Origin: Aquitalea aquatica
Lineage (GTDB): Bacteria; Pseudomonadota; Gammaproteobacteria; Burkholderiales; Chromobacteriaceae
Direction: 5' to 3'
NCBI RefSeq assembly: GCF_013911085.1
Contig: NZ_JACERN010000023.1
Span: forward strand, 124,001 to 188,000
DNA length: 64,000 nucleotides
Under the pieces are notes generated by a model. It had not been told where the DNA came from. It worked only from the letters and a program-made list of their open reading frames with translations, and did no database searches. Shown here in pieces: positions 17,652 through 26,660 of the stretch. Position numbers and translations under genes: made by a program. Position 1 is the stretch's first letter, and every line of letters begins with the position of its first letter.

Positions 17652-19040
17652 ATGTTTTCTGCCGCCACCTATCAGCAGCGCCGTACCGCGCTGCAACAGT
17701 CTTTGTCAGGCAGCCTGCTGCTGTTCGTCGGCAATGTGGATTCGCCGATGAACTACCACGACAACATCTTTCCCTTCGTGCAGGATTCCAGCTTTCGCTA
17801 CTTCTTTGGCCAGAACCAGCCGGGCATGGCCGCCTTGATCGACACGGCCGCTGGCACCACCACTTTGTTTGGCAATGATCCGGACGTGGCAGACATCGTG
17901 TGGACCGGTCCGCTGCCCACGCTGGCCGAGCGCGCTGCGCGCGCCGGCATCAGCCACAGCCAGCCCTATGCCGCGCTGGAACAGGTGCTGGCATCCGCGC
18001 AAGCTGCCGGGCGTCCCATCCATTACCTGGCCCCGTATCGCGGTGAAACCAGGCTGGAACTGGGCCGTCTGCTGAAGGTGCATCCGGCGGAAGTGGCGGC
18101 AGGTTTTTCCCCCGCCTTGACCCGTGCCGTGGTGGCACTGCGTGAAATCAAGAGCGCCGAGGAAGTGGCCGAAATGGAAGCCGCGCTGGCGGTGACTGGT
18201 GCCATGCATGTGGCGGCGATGCAGTCCTCGCGCCCCGGCGTGGTGGAACACCAAGTTGTGGGCATCATGGAGGGCATCATGCGCCGCCACGACTGGCAGC
18301 TGGCTTATCCGTCCATCTTCTCGCGTCGCGGCGAGGTGCTGCACAACCATGCCCACGACAATGTGCTGCAAAAGGGTGATCTGGTGTTGAACGACACCGG
18401 CTGTACCTCCGGTGGCGGCTACGCCAGCGACATCACCCGTACCTTCCCGGTAGGTGGGCGTTTCAACCAGCAGCAGCGCGAGTTGTACAACATCGTGCTG
18501 GACATGCAGCTGCAGGCCATCGCCGCCATCAAGCCCGGCGTGCGCTATCTGGACGTGCACAAGCTGGCAGCGCAGGTGATGGTGCAGGGCATGAGCGAGC
18601 TGGGTTTCTTCCACGGCCCGGTGGAGGAGATTGTCGAGTCCGGTGCCTATGCCATTGCCTTCCCGCATGGACTGGGGCATCAGATCGGCATGGATGTGCA
18701 CGATATGGAAGGCCTGGGCGAGGATCTGGTGGGCTATGACGACACGGTGCAGCGCAGCCCGTTGTTCGGCATGGGCTATCTGCGGCTGGGCAAGGCGCTG
18801 AAAGCCGGCATGGTGCTGACGGTGGAGCCGGGCATTTATTTCATTCCGGCACTGATTGCTGCCTGGCAGGCCGAAGGCCGCCACAGCCAGTACATCAACT
18901 ATGCGCGCTTTGCCGAGATGACCGCTTTTGGCGGCATCCGCATCGAGGACAATGTGCTGGTGACCGACTGCGGCAGCCGTGTGCTGGGTGAGCCGATTCC
19001 GAAAACGGTGGAAGAGCTGGAAGCCATCATGCAGATGTGA
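17652..19040 (+). CDS. Xaa-Pro aminopeptidase (aminopeptidase P family)
   Basis: A 462-residue M24-family metallopeptidase that removes N-terminal residues preceding proline. The N-terminal creatinase-like domain (SPMNYHDNIFPFVQDSSFRY) is followed by the pita-bread catalytic domain. Metal ligands appear in order: Asp in NDTGCTSG, Asp in YASDITRTFPV, His in HGLGHQIGMDVHD, Glu in TVEPGIY and Glu in RIEDN. AAGGAG lies 8 bases before ATG 17652, which sets the start although the frame is open upstream. The length equals cytosolic bacterial PepP enzymes (about 440). A terminator follows. Confidence 0.92.
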   Translation: MFSAATYQQRRTALQQSLSGSLLLFVGNVDSPMNYHDNIFPFVQDSSFRYFFGQNQPGMAALIDTAAGTTTLFGNDPDVADIVWTGPLPTLAERAARAGISHSQPYAALEQVLASAQAAGRPIHYLAPYRGETRLELGRLLKVHPAEVAAGFSPALTRAVVALREIKSAEEVAEMEAALAVTGAMHVAAMQSSRPGVVEHQVVGIMEGIMRRHDWQLAYPSIFSRRGEVLHNHAHDNVLQKGDLVLNDTGCTSGGGYASDITRTFPVGGRFNQQQRELYNIVLDMQLQAIAAIKPGVRYLDVHKLAAQVMVQGMSELGFFHGPVEEIVESGAYAIAFPHGLGHQIGMDVHDMEGLGEDLVGYDDTVQRSPLFGMGYLRLGKALKAGMVLTVEPGIYFIPALIAAWQAEGRHSQYINYARFAEMTAFGGIRIEDNVLVTDCGSRVLGEPIPKTVEELEAIMQM

Positions 19041-19355
19041 CCCCGGCAGGCTACCGTGCCAGCCAAGTAAACCGCCCTTCGGGGCGGTTTTTGTTTGTCA
19101 GTTTCAACTTGCCGCACGCTAAGCAGAATGCTCTGCCGGGCGGGGTCGGCAGGCCGCGCCGCAACATTAATTTGCAGCTTGAGTGCAAGCGCGGCCTTGC
19201 ATCCGGAAAATCCTGCCTAGAATGAAATCTGGACCGGGGTGGGGGAGACAGCCACGGTTCAGCCCGTCAGCGACGTGTCAGCCCGCCTGCCGCGCCACTG
19301 TGACCAGGCCTCGCCGCCTAGCCAGACAACAACATCGATCCAGCTGGAGAGTCAC
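19041..19355. other. Intergenic region before the CBS gene
   Basis: A 315-bp region holding the aminopeptidase terminator (19069-19093) and a possible promoter (TTGCAT 19197-19202, TAGAAT 19218-19223, spacer only 15) for the CBS gene. No other gene is evident. Confidence 0.4.
19069..19093 (+). terminator. Intrinsic terminator after aminopeptidase gene
   Basis: Stem AAACCGCCC / GGGGCGGTTT with a tetraloop-like TTC turn and a T-rich tail. Confidence 0.85.
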
Positions 19356-19958
19356 ATGGAAACTTCATTTCAAGCGCTGCCATCCATGGCCATGCCCAAA
19401 CATACCGACCTGGTGCATCTGGACCAGCGTCCACTGCGCCCCATCAATCTGAAAAGCCCGGCACTGGAGGTGATGACAGATCTGCGCATCATCGACCCGG
19501 TGAGCATAGGCGAGGATGAAATCCTGCGTCACGCCCATAATCTGATGATCAGCCGTGGTATCCGCCTGTTGTTCGTGCAAGACGAAGACAGCCGGCTGGT
19601 GGGCCTGATCACCGCATCCGACATCCTGGGCGAGCGCCCGGTGCAGTGCATGCTGGAGCATGGCAAGCGTCACGGCGAAGTGCTGGTGCGTGATGTGATG
19701 ACGCCGCGCAACGAGCTGGAAATGCTGTCGCTGGCCGATGTGCAGCACGCCACCGTCGGCCACATGGTAGCCACGCTGAAGCAACAGGGACGACAGCATG
19801 CGCTGGTGGCCGAGCTGGATCTGAACACTGGCCATTACCAGCTGTGCGGTATGTTCTCCACCTCGCACATGGCGCGGCGGCTGGGCATGCCACTTAACTT
19901 TATGCGCGTGCCGCAGGCACTGTCGGAAATCCAGCACGCGCTGCTGCACGAGGGCTAG
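19356..19958 (+). CDS. CBS-domain protein
   Basis: A 200-residue soluble protein with a CBS-domain pair: the first is seen in VMTDLRIIDPVSIGEDEILRHA and RLLFVQDEDSRLVGLITASDIL, the second in VRDVMTPRNELEMLSLADV and the following strands. CBS pairs usually bind adenine nucleotides and act as regulatory modules. No attached catalytic domain is present, so this is a stand-alone sensor of unknown partner. GGAGA precedes ATG 19356. It converges on an Lrp-type gene 31 bases away. Confidence 0.8.
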   Translation: METSFQALPSMAMPKHTDLVHLDQRPLRPINLKSPALEVMTDLRIIDPVSIGEDEILRHAHNLMISRGIRLLFVQDEDSRLVGLITASDILGERPVQCMLEHGKRHGEVLVRDVMTPRNELEMLSLADVQHATVGHMVATLKQQGRQHALVAELDLNTGHYQLCGMFSTSHMARRLGMPLNFMRVPQALSEIQHALLHEG

Positions 19959-19989
19959 CCGGCAGCGCGGGGCTGCGGCTCAAGCAGGT

Positions 19990-20481
19990 TCAGCCCGCTT
20001 CGCCCGCCGTGTCTTGTGGAACGGCGGTGCTGTACTTGGTGGTTTCCATCACCACCAGCGATTCAAACTCGCGCACATTGTCATTGCTCATGATGTGCTC
20101 GCGGCAAAAGCGTTCGTAATCGCCCATGTCCCGCACCAGTACCACCAGCACAAAGTCCGGCCGCCCGGTCACGTGGTAGCACTCCACTACTTCCGGCGCG
20201 GCGCGGATAGCCTGCTTGAAGGCATCCACCAGCGCAATGCGCTCGCGTTCCAGAATCACATTCACCACCAGCCGTAATGGCCGTCCCAGTACCGCCGGGT
20301 CTACCAGTGCCACTTCGCGGCGGATGATGCCTTCGCTGCGCAGCCGCTTCAGCCGCCGGGTGACCGCCGTGGGCGACAGGCTGACGGCCTCGGCCAGCTC
20401 GTCGTGGGTGCGGCGGGCATCATCCTGCAGCAGGGCCAGCAGTTTGCGATCGTAGCTGTCCAGCTGTTTGTCTTCGGCCAT
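19990..20481 (-). CDS. Lrp/AsnC-family regulator, first copy
   Basis: A 163-residue regulator. The N-terminal HTH (DSYDRKLLALLQDDARRTHDELAEAVSLSPTAVTRRLKRLRSEGII) and C-terminal RAM ligand-binding domain (VVECYHVTGRPDFVLVVLVRD) are both intact. ATG 20481 is chosen because an AGGA lies before it and the family N-terminus begins there. It is divergent from an EamA exporter with 119 bases between starts, a common layout in which an Lrp protein controls amino-acid export. It shares an 11-base motif upstream with the second Lrp/exporter pair at 60865/60997. Confidence 0.88.
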   Translation of the reverse strand: MAEDKQLDSYDRKLLALLQDDARRTHDELAEAVSLSPTAVTRRLKRLRSEGIIRREVALVDPAVLGRPLRLVVNVILERERIALVDAFKQAIRAAPEVVECYHVTGRPDFVLVVLVRDMGDYERFCREHIMSNDNVREFESLVVMETTKYSTAVPQDTAGEAG

Positions 20482-20523
20482 ATCAGTATTCCTGCATTGC
20501 ATATTCAAAATCATCAGTTTGCG

Positions 20524-20534
20524 TGCATTCTGGC
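20524..20534 (+). promoter_or_regulatory. Motif shared by two Lrp-exporter intergenic regions
   Basis: TGCATTCTGGC lies between the divergent Lrp and EamA genes and recurs exactly at 60888-60898 between the other Lrp gene and lysE-type gene. Candidate Lrp-family binding element; not a known consensus. Confidence 0.35.
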
Positions 20535-20600
20535 GCAGTAAAACGCAGCGGCGCAAGCTGCAGTGCTGCCTACACTGGCTGCATCTTCAGGAGATGCACC

Positions 20601-21506
20601 ATGTCCACATCCAGCGCCGTACTGACCCCGTCTTTTTTCCGTAGCGCCAGCACCGCCCGCTGGCTGCCCATGGCCCTGTTCTGCGCACTGGTGCTGCTGT
20701 GGGCTTACAACTACGTGGTGATGAAGCAGACGCTGCAGGCCACCACGCCCATTACCCACCTGATTCTGCGCACTGCGCTGGGCAGCCTGACTCTGTTTGG
20801 CGTGTTGCTGGCGCGTGGCCGGGCCATCCGGCCGCAGCGGCTGGCGCAGGCAGCGCAGGTGGGGCTGAGCACTACCTGTATGTACAGCCTGTCCATTACG
20901 CTGGCGCTGGTCGCCGGGGCCGCCGGGCGTACCTCGGTGCTGGTGTTCACCATGCCGTTCTGGGTGGCGCTGCTGTCGCGCTGGCTGCTGGCCGAGCCGT
21001 TTACTCGCCGTGCCCGACAGGCGCTGGCTGCCGGCTTTGCCGGCCTGATGCTGATCGTGGCGCCCTGGCAGCTGCATGGCGGGGTGCTGCCGATGCTGCT
21101 GGCAGTGCTGGCCGGTTTCTTCTGGGCGCTGGGATCGGTGCTGAGCAAGCGGGCGACACGGGATGGCGGCATGGACAGCCTGAATTTTTCCGCCTGGCAG
21201 GCGCTGATCGGCCTGTTGCCGATTCTTGCCTTGTGGCCGTGGGCGGATTTCGCCCATATCCGCTGGTCGGCTGGTTTTGTGCTGGGCCTCTTGTATGCCG
21301 GGGTGTTGTCCAGCGCCGTGGGCTGGCTGGCCTGGCTGTGGTTGCTCAAGCGGCTGCCGGCCAGCACGCTCAGCTTCAATGCGCTGGTGATTCCGGTACT
21401 GGCCGTGGCCATGGCGGCCAGCCAGCTGGGCGAATGGCCGGCCAGCCGCGAACTGGCGGGCATGCTGCTGGTGGGCGCCGGCATCGTGCTGATTGCCCGG
21501 CGCTAA
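20601..21506 (+). CDS. EamA-family (DMT) transporter
   Basis: A 301-residue membrane protein with two EamA repeats, about ten hydrophobic segments, starting LPMALFCALVLLWAYNYVVMKQTL. The family exports amino acids and other metabolites from the cytoplasm. CAGGAGA precedes ATG 20601. The divergent Lrp-type gene suggests the substrate is an amino acid sensed by that regulator. The carnitine operon starts 174 bases downstream on the same strand. Confidence 0.82.
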   Translation: MSTSSAVLTPSFFRSASTARWLPMALFCALVLLWAYNYVVMKQTLQATTPITHLILRTALGSLTLFGVLLARGRAIRPQRLAQAAQVGLSTTCMYSLSITLALVAGAAGRTSVLVFTMPFWVALLSRWLLAEPFTRRARQALAAGFAGLMLIVAPWQLHGGVLPMLLAVLAGFFWALGSVLSKRATRDGGMDSLNFSAWQALIGLLPILALWPWADFAHIRWSAGFVLGLLYAGVLSSAVGWLAWLWLLKRLPASTLSFNALVIPVLAVAMAASQLGEWPASRELAGMLLVGAGIVLIARR

Positions 21507-21533
21507 ACAGCAGCAGGCAGGTTTCGCCAGGCG

Positions 21534-21590
21534 CAGCGACATCTGTCGCTGGTGTCGCCGCAAATGTCGCCACAGTACGCTGTGTCGCTG
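21534..21590. promoter_or_regulatory. TGTCGC repeat array upstream of carnitine operon
   Basis: A perfect palindrome CAGCGACA-TC-TGTCGCTG (21534-21551) is followed by three more direct TGTCGC copies at 21553, 21565 and 21583. This is the only regulatory-looking structure before caiX. TGTCGC is the half-site core reported for P. aeruginosa ArgR, an AraC regulator of the same amidotransferase-like subfamily as CdhR, so this is a candidate CdhR site. Confidence 0.5.
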
Positions 21591-21680
21591 TCACAAGCCG
21601 TTAGATTTAGCCTGACTTGCTTAGCAGGCAAGGATGACCGGGTGCCTGCCCGGGACCGACATTCTGACGGGAGTGGAGAC

Positions 21681-22622
21681 ATGAACAAAAGCAAAGGCTG
21701 GTTGGCGCTGGGCTGTATGGCGCTATCGATGCAGGGCGCACTGGCGGCAGAACCGGCAAGCTGCCGGAATGTCCGGTTTGCTGATGTGGGCTGGACGGAT
21801 ATTGCGGCTACCACCGGGCTGGCCAGCGTGGTGCTGCAGGGCCTGGGTTATCTGCCGGCCAAGCAGATCGCCTCTGAACCCATCGTGTTTTCCGGGCTGA
21901 AAAACAAACAGCTGGATGTGTATCTGGGTTATTGGGACCCGTCGCAAACCCCGGCGATTACCCCCTTCATCCAGGCCAAGGCGCTGCAGGTGCTGCCTGT
22001 TCCCAATCTGGAAGGGGCCAAATACACCCTAGCCGTGCCCAGCTATGCCGCCCAGCAAGGCCTGCGCAGTTTTGCCGATATCGCCCGCTTCCGCGAGCAG
22101 CTGGGTGGCAAGATCTACGGTATTGAAGCGGGCAGCCAGGGCAATGCCCAGATCAAGAAAATGATTGCCGACAACGAGTTCGGCCTGGGCGGTTTCACGC
22201 TGGTGGAATCCAGCGAGGCCGGCATGCTGGTGGAAGCGACCAAGGCGGTGCGGCAGAAGCGGCCCGTGGTATTTCTGGCCTGGGAGCCGCATCCGATGAA
22301 TTTCCTGATGCAGCTGACCTATCTCACTGGCGGTGACAAGCAGTTCGGCCCCGATTTTGGCGGTTCCAAGGTGTATACCGTGGTGGCGAATGACTGGTTG
22401 CAGCGCTGCCCCAATGCCGGCCGGCTGGTCAGTCAGCTGCGTTTCACCACCGACATGGAAAACCATGTCATGGAACCCATCATGAAAAAGGTGAAGCCGG
22501 AACAGGCCGCCCGCCAGTGGTTGCGTAGTCATCCGCAGGCGTTGGACAGCTGGCTGGCTAGTGTCACCACCTTTGACGGCAAGCCGGGACTGGCGGCCGT
22601 GAAATCCTATCTGGCGCGATAA
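21681..22622 (+). CDS. caiX: Carnitine/betaine-type ABC substrate-binding protein
   Basis: A 313-residue periplasmic binding protein of the OpuAC/ChoX family, with signal peptide [23 protein letters not shown]. Aromatic residues such as those in [11 protein letters not shown] and YLGYWDPS form the usual quaternary-amine cage. It is the first gene of a run matching P. aeruginosa caiX-cdhC-cdhA-cdhB, so carnitine is the likely ligand. No permease or ATPase is encoded nearby, as in Pseudomonas, where CaiX works with a distant choline/betaine transporter core. GGAG precedes the ATG. Confidence 0.85.
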   Translation: MNKSKGWLALGCMALSMQGALAAEPASCRNVRFADVGWTDIAATTGLASVVLQGLGYLPAKQIASEPIVFSGLKNKQLDVYLGYWDPSQTPAITPFIQAKALQVLPVPNLEGAKYTLAVPSYAAQQGLRSFADIARFREQLGGKIYGIEAGSQGNAQIKKMIADNEFGLGGFTLVESSEAGMLVEATKAVRQKRPVVFLAWEPHPMNFLMQLTYLTGGDKQFGPDFGGSKVYTVVANDWLQRCPNAGRLVSQLRFTTDMENHVMEPIMKKVKPEQAARQWLRSHPQALDSWLASVTTFDGKPGLAAVKSYLAR

Positions 22623-22660
22623 GCCCCTTGCTTCCCTTTTCTCCTGCTGTGGAGTCCGGC

Positions 22661-23560
22661 ATGAATCATGAAGTCATCCTCACCTGCGCCGTCACTGGTG
22701 CAGGGGATACCGTGGGCCGCCATCCGGCCATTCCCGTCACCCCGCGCCAGATCGCCGATGCGGCCATCGAGGCGGCACGCGCCGGTGCTACGGTCGCGCA
22801 CTGCCATGTGCGTGATCCGGCCACCGGCAAGGCCAGCCGCGATCCTGCGCTGTACCGCGAGCTGGTCGAGCACATCCGCGCCGCTGGCGTGGACATCATC
22901 CTCAATCTCACTGCCGGCATGGGGGGCGATCTGCAGATCGGTGCTGGCGAACAGCCGTTGCAGTTTGGCCCTGGCACTGATCTGGTCGGCCCACTGGAGC
23001 GGCTGGTCCATGTGGAAGAGCTGCGCCCGGAAATCTGCACCTTGGACTGTGGCACGCTCAATTTTGGCGATGGCGATTTCATCTATGTGTCCACGCCGGC
23101 GCAATTGCGGGCCGGCGCGGCGCGTATCCAGCAGCTGGGCATCAAGCCCGAGCTGGAAGTGTTCGATACCGGCCACCTGTGGTTTGCCAAGCAGCTGCTG
23201 ACCGAAGGGCTGCTGGATGCCCCGCCGCTGTTCCAGCTATGCCTGGGCATTCCCTGGGGCGCTCCCGCCGATACCACCACCATGAAAGCCATGGTGGACA
23301 GCCTGCCAGCCGGAGCGCAATGGGCCGGCTTTGGCATTGGCCGCCAGCAAATGCCCATGGTGGCGCAGGCGGTGTTGCTGGGCGGCAATGTACGGGTGGG
23401 GCTGGAAGACAACCTCTACCTGGACAAGGGCGTGTTTGCCAGCAATGGCGCGCTGGTGGAGCGTGCGCGCCAGTTGGTCGAGCTGATGGGTGCCAGGGTG
23501 CTCACCCCGGCAGAAGGCCGGCGCAAACTGGGCTTGCCGGCGCGCGGCGGAAAGGAATGA
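22661..23560 (+). CDS. cdhC: Dehydrocarnitine cleavage enzyme (BKACE family)
   Basis: A 299-residue beta-keto acid cleavage enzyme (DUF849/Kce family). The start [24 protein letters not shown] and [23 protein letters not shown] are hallmarks; the His-Cys-His segment binds the catalytic zinc. In this pathway it condenses 3-dehydrocarnitine with acetyl-CoA to give acetoacetate and betainyl-CoA. It lies between the binding protein and the carnitine dehydrogenase, one base before the latter. Function is supported by both family and gene order. Confidence 0.88.
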   Translation: MNHEVILTCAVTGAGDTVGRHPAIPVTPRQIADAAIEAARAGATVAHCHVRDPATGKASRDPALYRELVEHIRAAGVDIILNLTAGMGGDLQIGAGEQPLQFGPGTDLVGPLERLVHVEELRPEICTLDCGTLNFGDGDFIYVSTPAQLRAGAARIQQLGIKPELEVFDTGHLWFAKQLLTEGLLDAPPLFQLCLGIPWGAPADTTTMKAMVDSLPAGAQWAGFGIGRQQMPMVAQAVLLGGNVRVGLEDNLYLDKGVFASNGALVERARQLVELMGARVLTPAEGRRKLGLPARGGKE

Positions 23561-23561
23561 C

Positions 23562-24527
23562 ATGACTTACCGGACCGAAATCAACACCTTGGCGGCGCTC
23601 GGCGTGGGTGTCATTGGCAGTGGCTGGGTCAGCCGCGCACTAGCCGCCGGGCGCGATGTCATCGCCTGGGACCCGGCACCCGGCGCAGAAGCACGCTTGC
23701 GCGCCAATATCGCCAATGCCTGGCCGGCCCTGCAGCGCCGCGGCCTGGCCAGCGGTGCCTCTCCCGAGCGCTTGCGCTTTGTCGCTACTGTTGAAGAGTG
23801 CGTGGCTGCAGCGGACTTTATCCAGGAGAGCGCGCCGGAGCGGCTGGAGCTAAAACAGGCGCTGCACCAGCAGATCAGCCAGGCGGCTGCGCCGGATGTG
23901 CTGATTGCCTCTTCCACTTCCGGTCTGCTGCCCAGCGAGTTTTACCGCAGCGCCGTGTTGCCGCAGCGCTGCGTGGTGGGTCACCCCTTTAACCCGGTCT
24001 ATCTGCTGCCGCTGGTGGAGGTGGTGGGCGGGCAGCATACCGACCCGCAGGCACTGACGGCGGCCATGCAGGTGTATGCCGGGCTGGGCATGCAGCCGCT
24101 GCTGGTGCGTCAGGAAGTGCCCGGTTTCATTGCCGACCGCCTGCTGGAGGCGCTGTGGCGCGAGGCTTTGCATCTGGTCAACGACGGTGTGGCCAGCACC
24201 GGGGAGATCGACGACGCCATCCGCTTCGGGGCAGGTTTGCGCTGGGCCTTCATGGGCAGTTTCCAGACCTATACCCTGGCCGGTGGGGAAGCCGGCATGC
24301 GCCATTTCATGCAGCAGTTTGGCCCGGCATTACAGCTGCCCTGGACCCGGCTACCTGCGCCGGAGCTGACCGAGACCCTGATCGAGCGGGTGGTGGAAGG
24401 TTGCCAGCAGCAACAGGCCGGGCGCAGTATCCTGGCGCTGGAAGCCTATCGCGATGATTGCCTGCTGAGCATCATGCAGGCCGTGGCAGAGGCGCGACAG
24501 CGCCATGGCCTGCCGCCAGGCTATTGA
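23562..24527 (+). CDS. cdhA: L-carnitine 3-dehydrogenase
   Basis: A 321-residue NAD-dependent dehydrogenase of the 3-hydroxyacyl-CoA dehydrogenase fold. The Rossmann motif is [28 protein letters not shown], the STSGLLPS loop and [20 protein letters not shown] (catalytic His) are typical of carnitine dehydrogenases, as is [10 protein letters not shown] further on. It oxidises L-carnitine to 3-dehydrocarnitine, the first step of aerobic carnitine degradation. AAAGGA precedes ATG 23562, one base after the cdhC stop, so translation is coupled. Confidence 0.92.
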   Translation: MTYRTEINTLAALGVGVIGSGWVSRALAAGRDVIAWDPAPGAEARLRANIANAWPALQRRGLASGASPERLRFVATVEECVAAADFIQESAPERLELKQALHQQISQAAAPDVLIASSTSGLLPSEFYRSAVLPQRCVVGHPFNPVYLLPLVEVVGGQHTDPQALTAAMQVYAGLGMQPLLVRQEVPGFIADRLLEALWREALHLVNDGVASTGEIDDAIRFGAGLRWAFMGSFQTYTLAGGEAGMRHFMQQFGPALQLPWTRLPAPELTETLIERVVEGCQQQQAGRSILALEAYRDDCLLSIMQAVAEARQRHGLPPGY

Positions 24528-24580
24528 TCAACCCTGGCCGGGGACGATGCGCCCCGGCCCAGTCTGAAAGCCAGAGCACC

Positions 24581-25057
24581 ATGAGCAGCCTGCCCTTGTT
24601 GTACCGGGATCATGTCCGTAGCGAATGGGTCGATTACAACGGCCACATGCGCGATGCTTATTACCTGTTGCTGTTCAGCCATGCCAGCGACGCCCTGATC
24701 GATGCCATCGGGCTGGACGAAGCAGGCAGGGCGCGTAGCGGGCACTCGGTTTATACCGTGGAAGTGCATCTGAATTATCTGCAGGAGCTGAAGCAGGGCG
24801 CTGCGCTGCGGGTGGAGTGGCGGCTCTTGGGCCATGATGCCAAGCGGCTGCACATCATGCTGTTGCTCTACCGTGGCGAGGAAATGCAGCCGGCCGCCCT
24901 GTGCGAGCAGATGTTGCTGCATGTGGATGCCCGGCAGGGCAGGTCCGCCCCCTTCGCCGCCGAGGTCGCCGCGCGCCTTGCCGCCATGGCGGCGGAGCAG
25001 GCCAGTTTGCCGCTGCCGGAACATGGCCGGCACATTGCACTGCCTGTCCGACCTTAG
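24581..25057 (+). CDS. cdhB: Betainyl-CoA thioesterase
   Basis: A 158-residue hot-dog-fold thioesterase. The VRSEWVDYNGHMRDAYYLLLFSHASD segment carries the Asp and the NGHM motif of 4-hydroxybenzoyl-CoA-type enzymes. In carnitine degradation it releases glycine betaine from betainyl-CoA. It is the last gene of the carnitine run, 53 bases after cdhA, and its stop overlaps the convergent cdhR stop by four bases. The betaine-demethylating enzymes needed next are not in this window. Confidence 0.85.
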   Translation: MSSLPLLYRDHVRSEWVDYNGHMRDAYYLLLFSHASDALIDAIGLDEAGRARSGHSVYTVEVHLNYLQELKQGAALRVEWRLLGHDAKRLHIMLLLYRGEEMQPAALCEQMLLHVDARQGRSAPFAAEVAARLAAMAAEQASLPLPEHGRHIALPVRP

Positions 25058-26010
25058 TTGCCGGCGTGTGGCTCGCGGCGATCCAGGCTGGGAGCGCAGC
25101 CGAACAGCTTGCGATAGGCGCGGGCAAAGTAGCTGGCTGAATCAAAGCCGCAGGCCACGCTGATTTCCATGATGTTCAGTTCACTCTGACGCAATAGCCG
25201 GCGTGCACCCTGCAGCCGCAGCCGCAGGTAAAACCCGCTGGGGGTATCGCCCAGCTGGGCGCGGAACAATCGCTCCAGTTGACGACGGGTGATGCCGACC
25301 TGCCCGGCCAGATCATCACAGCGATAGGGTTGTTCCAGCTGGCTTTCCATCAGGCTGATGGCGTGTACCAGCTTGTGATTGTGTACGCCGTAGCGCTCGC
25401 TTACCTGCAGGCGCTGGTGGTCTTTCTTGTCGCGGATACGGCCCAGCACAAACTGCTCGCTCACCTGGATGGCCAGGGCATGGCCATGCCGTCTGGCAAT
25501 CAGCTCCAGCATCATGTCGATGGATGCCGTGCCACCCGCCGAGCTCAGCCGCAGCCCGTCCAGTTCGTATAGCTCCTGGCTGACTTTCAGCTGTGGATAG
25601 CGTTCGCGAAACGCAGGCACCGCCTCCCAATGCAGGGTCAGGCGCTGCTGCCGGTACAAGCCGGCCTCGGCCAGAATAAAGCTGCCAGTGTCGATGCCTC
25701 CCAGTGCCACAGCTCGCCGGTCGAGCTGGCGCAGCCAGCCCAGCAGTGCCGGCGTGCAATGCGCCAGCGGGTTGAAACCGGCCACCACCAGTACGGTAGT
25801 GGCGTGCTCCGCATCTCCCCAGCAGCCTTGCACTTGCAGCTCCATGCCATTGCTGGCACAGACCGCCTGCCCGTCCCGGCTCAGCAAACGCCAGCGATAG
25901 GCATCGGCATGAAAGCGGTTGGCCGCGCGCAAGGGTTCGATGGCCGAGAGCAGACCCAGCATGGAAAACTGCGGCAGCAGCACAAAGCACAGTGTCTCGG
26001 TGGCAATCAT
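25054..26010 (-). CDS. cdhR: Carnitine catabolism regulator (GATase1-like AraC)
   Basis: A 318-residue regulator with an N-terminal DJ-1/PfpI-like domain (CFVLLPQFSMLGLLSAIEPLRAANR, ALGGIDTGSFILAEAGL) and a C-terminal AraC HTH pair (DDLAGQVGITRRQLERLFRAQLG, then ISVACGFDSASYFARAYRKLFG). This is the subfamily of ArgR, GbdR and CdhR of Pseudomonas. Convergence on the carnitine operon points to CdhR, the carnitine-responsive activator. In P. aeruginosa cdhR lies on the other side of caiX, so the arrangement differs. ATG 26010 is chosen over GTG 26037. Confidence 0.85.
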   Translation of the reverse strand: MIATETLCFVLLPQFSMLGLLSAIEPLRAANRFHADAYRWRLLSRDGQAVCASNGMELQVQGCWGDAEHATTVLVVAGFNPLAHCTPALLGWLRQLDRRAVALGGIDTGSFILAEAGLYRQQRLTLHWEAVPAFRERYPQLKVSQELYELDGLRLSSAGGTASIDMMLELIARRHGHALAIQVSEQFVLGRIRDKKDHQRLQVSERYGVHNHKLVHAISLMESQLEQPYRCDDLAGQVGITRRQLERLFRAQLGDTPSGFYLRLRLQGARRLLRQSELNIMEISVACGFDSASYFARAYRKLFGCAPSLDRREPHAGN

Positions 26011-26150
26011 GGTGGCAGGGTGCAGGGAGGAAGGCACAGCATAACGCCTTGCCCGCTGGCTCCCTACTGCCTGCCGGCAGGATCAGGGTAAGTGTGGGGG
26101 CCTGGCAACAGCCGGTGGGACGCTGCTGCGGAAAACCGCATAGGCCAGCC

Positions 26151-26522
26151 CTACACCACTAATGAAACCAGTGTGCCCACGGTGACGGCGGCAGCGGCCC
26201 AGCGGCCGGCGGTGAAGTAACTATTGTCTGCGCTGCTGGTCTCGACCGCCGGAGCGGTGGCGCTTGGGTCCGGCAGATTCAGTACGCCGTAGGTGAAGGA
26301 TTTGACGGCCGAAGGCGGGTTGTCCTCGCCAGTGCTGCTGCTTTCTGCGCTGGCACTGTCAGTGGCCTTGCCGGCATTTTGCAGGCGAACCACCGTGGAG
26401 GGCGATAGCTGCTCCTGTTTGCCATCCTTGGCATCCAGCGCCGTCTTGCCATTCTGCCGGTTACTAAGTGGCAGTTTGCTGGTACTGCTGCTGGTCACTG
26501 CATTTGTCTTGTTGATATCCAT
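26151..26522 (-). CDS. Hypothetical protein with C-terminal membrane segment
   Basis: About 123 residues, not recognised. The N-terminal two thirds is polar and low in complexity, rich in Ser, Thr, Ala and Lys (SSSTSKLPLSNRQNG, DSASAESSSTGED), and probably disordered. The last 20 residues (GRWAAAAVTVGTLVSLVV) form one hydrophobic segment reaching the C-terminus, as in tail-anchored proteins. There is no N-terminal signal peptide. Tandem ATG codons at 26525 and 26522 leave the start open by one residue; the frame continues further upstream. The DUF2145 gene starts 1 kb upstream on the same strand. Confidence 0.5.
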   Translation of the reverse strand: MDINKTNAVTSSSTSKLPLSNRQNGKTALDAKDGKQEQLSPSTVVRLQNAGKATDSASAESSSTGEDNPPSAVKSFTYGVLNLPDPSATAPAVETSSADNSYFTAGRWAAAAVTVGTLVSLVV

Positions 26523-26660
26523 CATGAGCTCGCCACGGGTAATGATGATCGATGCTTCATTATCGGCAGCCGGTGGCGGTGGCATGAGGGTGGGCAAGGT
26601 AAAGATGAGGTAAAGAAAGGTAAGGGCAGCCGTGGGCTGCGTGTGCGTGGCGGTCGGGCC

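Noticed and set aside
21507-21600. TGTCGC repeats as a CRISPR-like or REP element
   Set aside because: Units are only 6-8 bases with irregular 9- to 18-base spacing and are confined to one promoter; a transcription-factor site is more likely.
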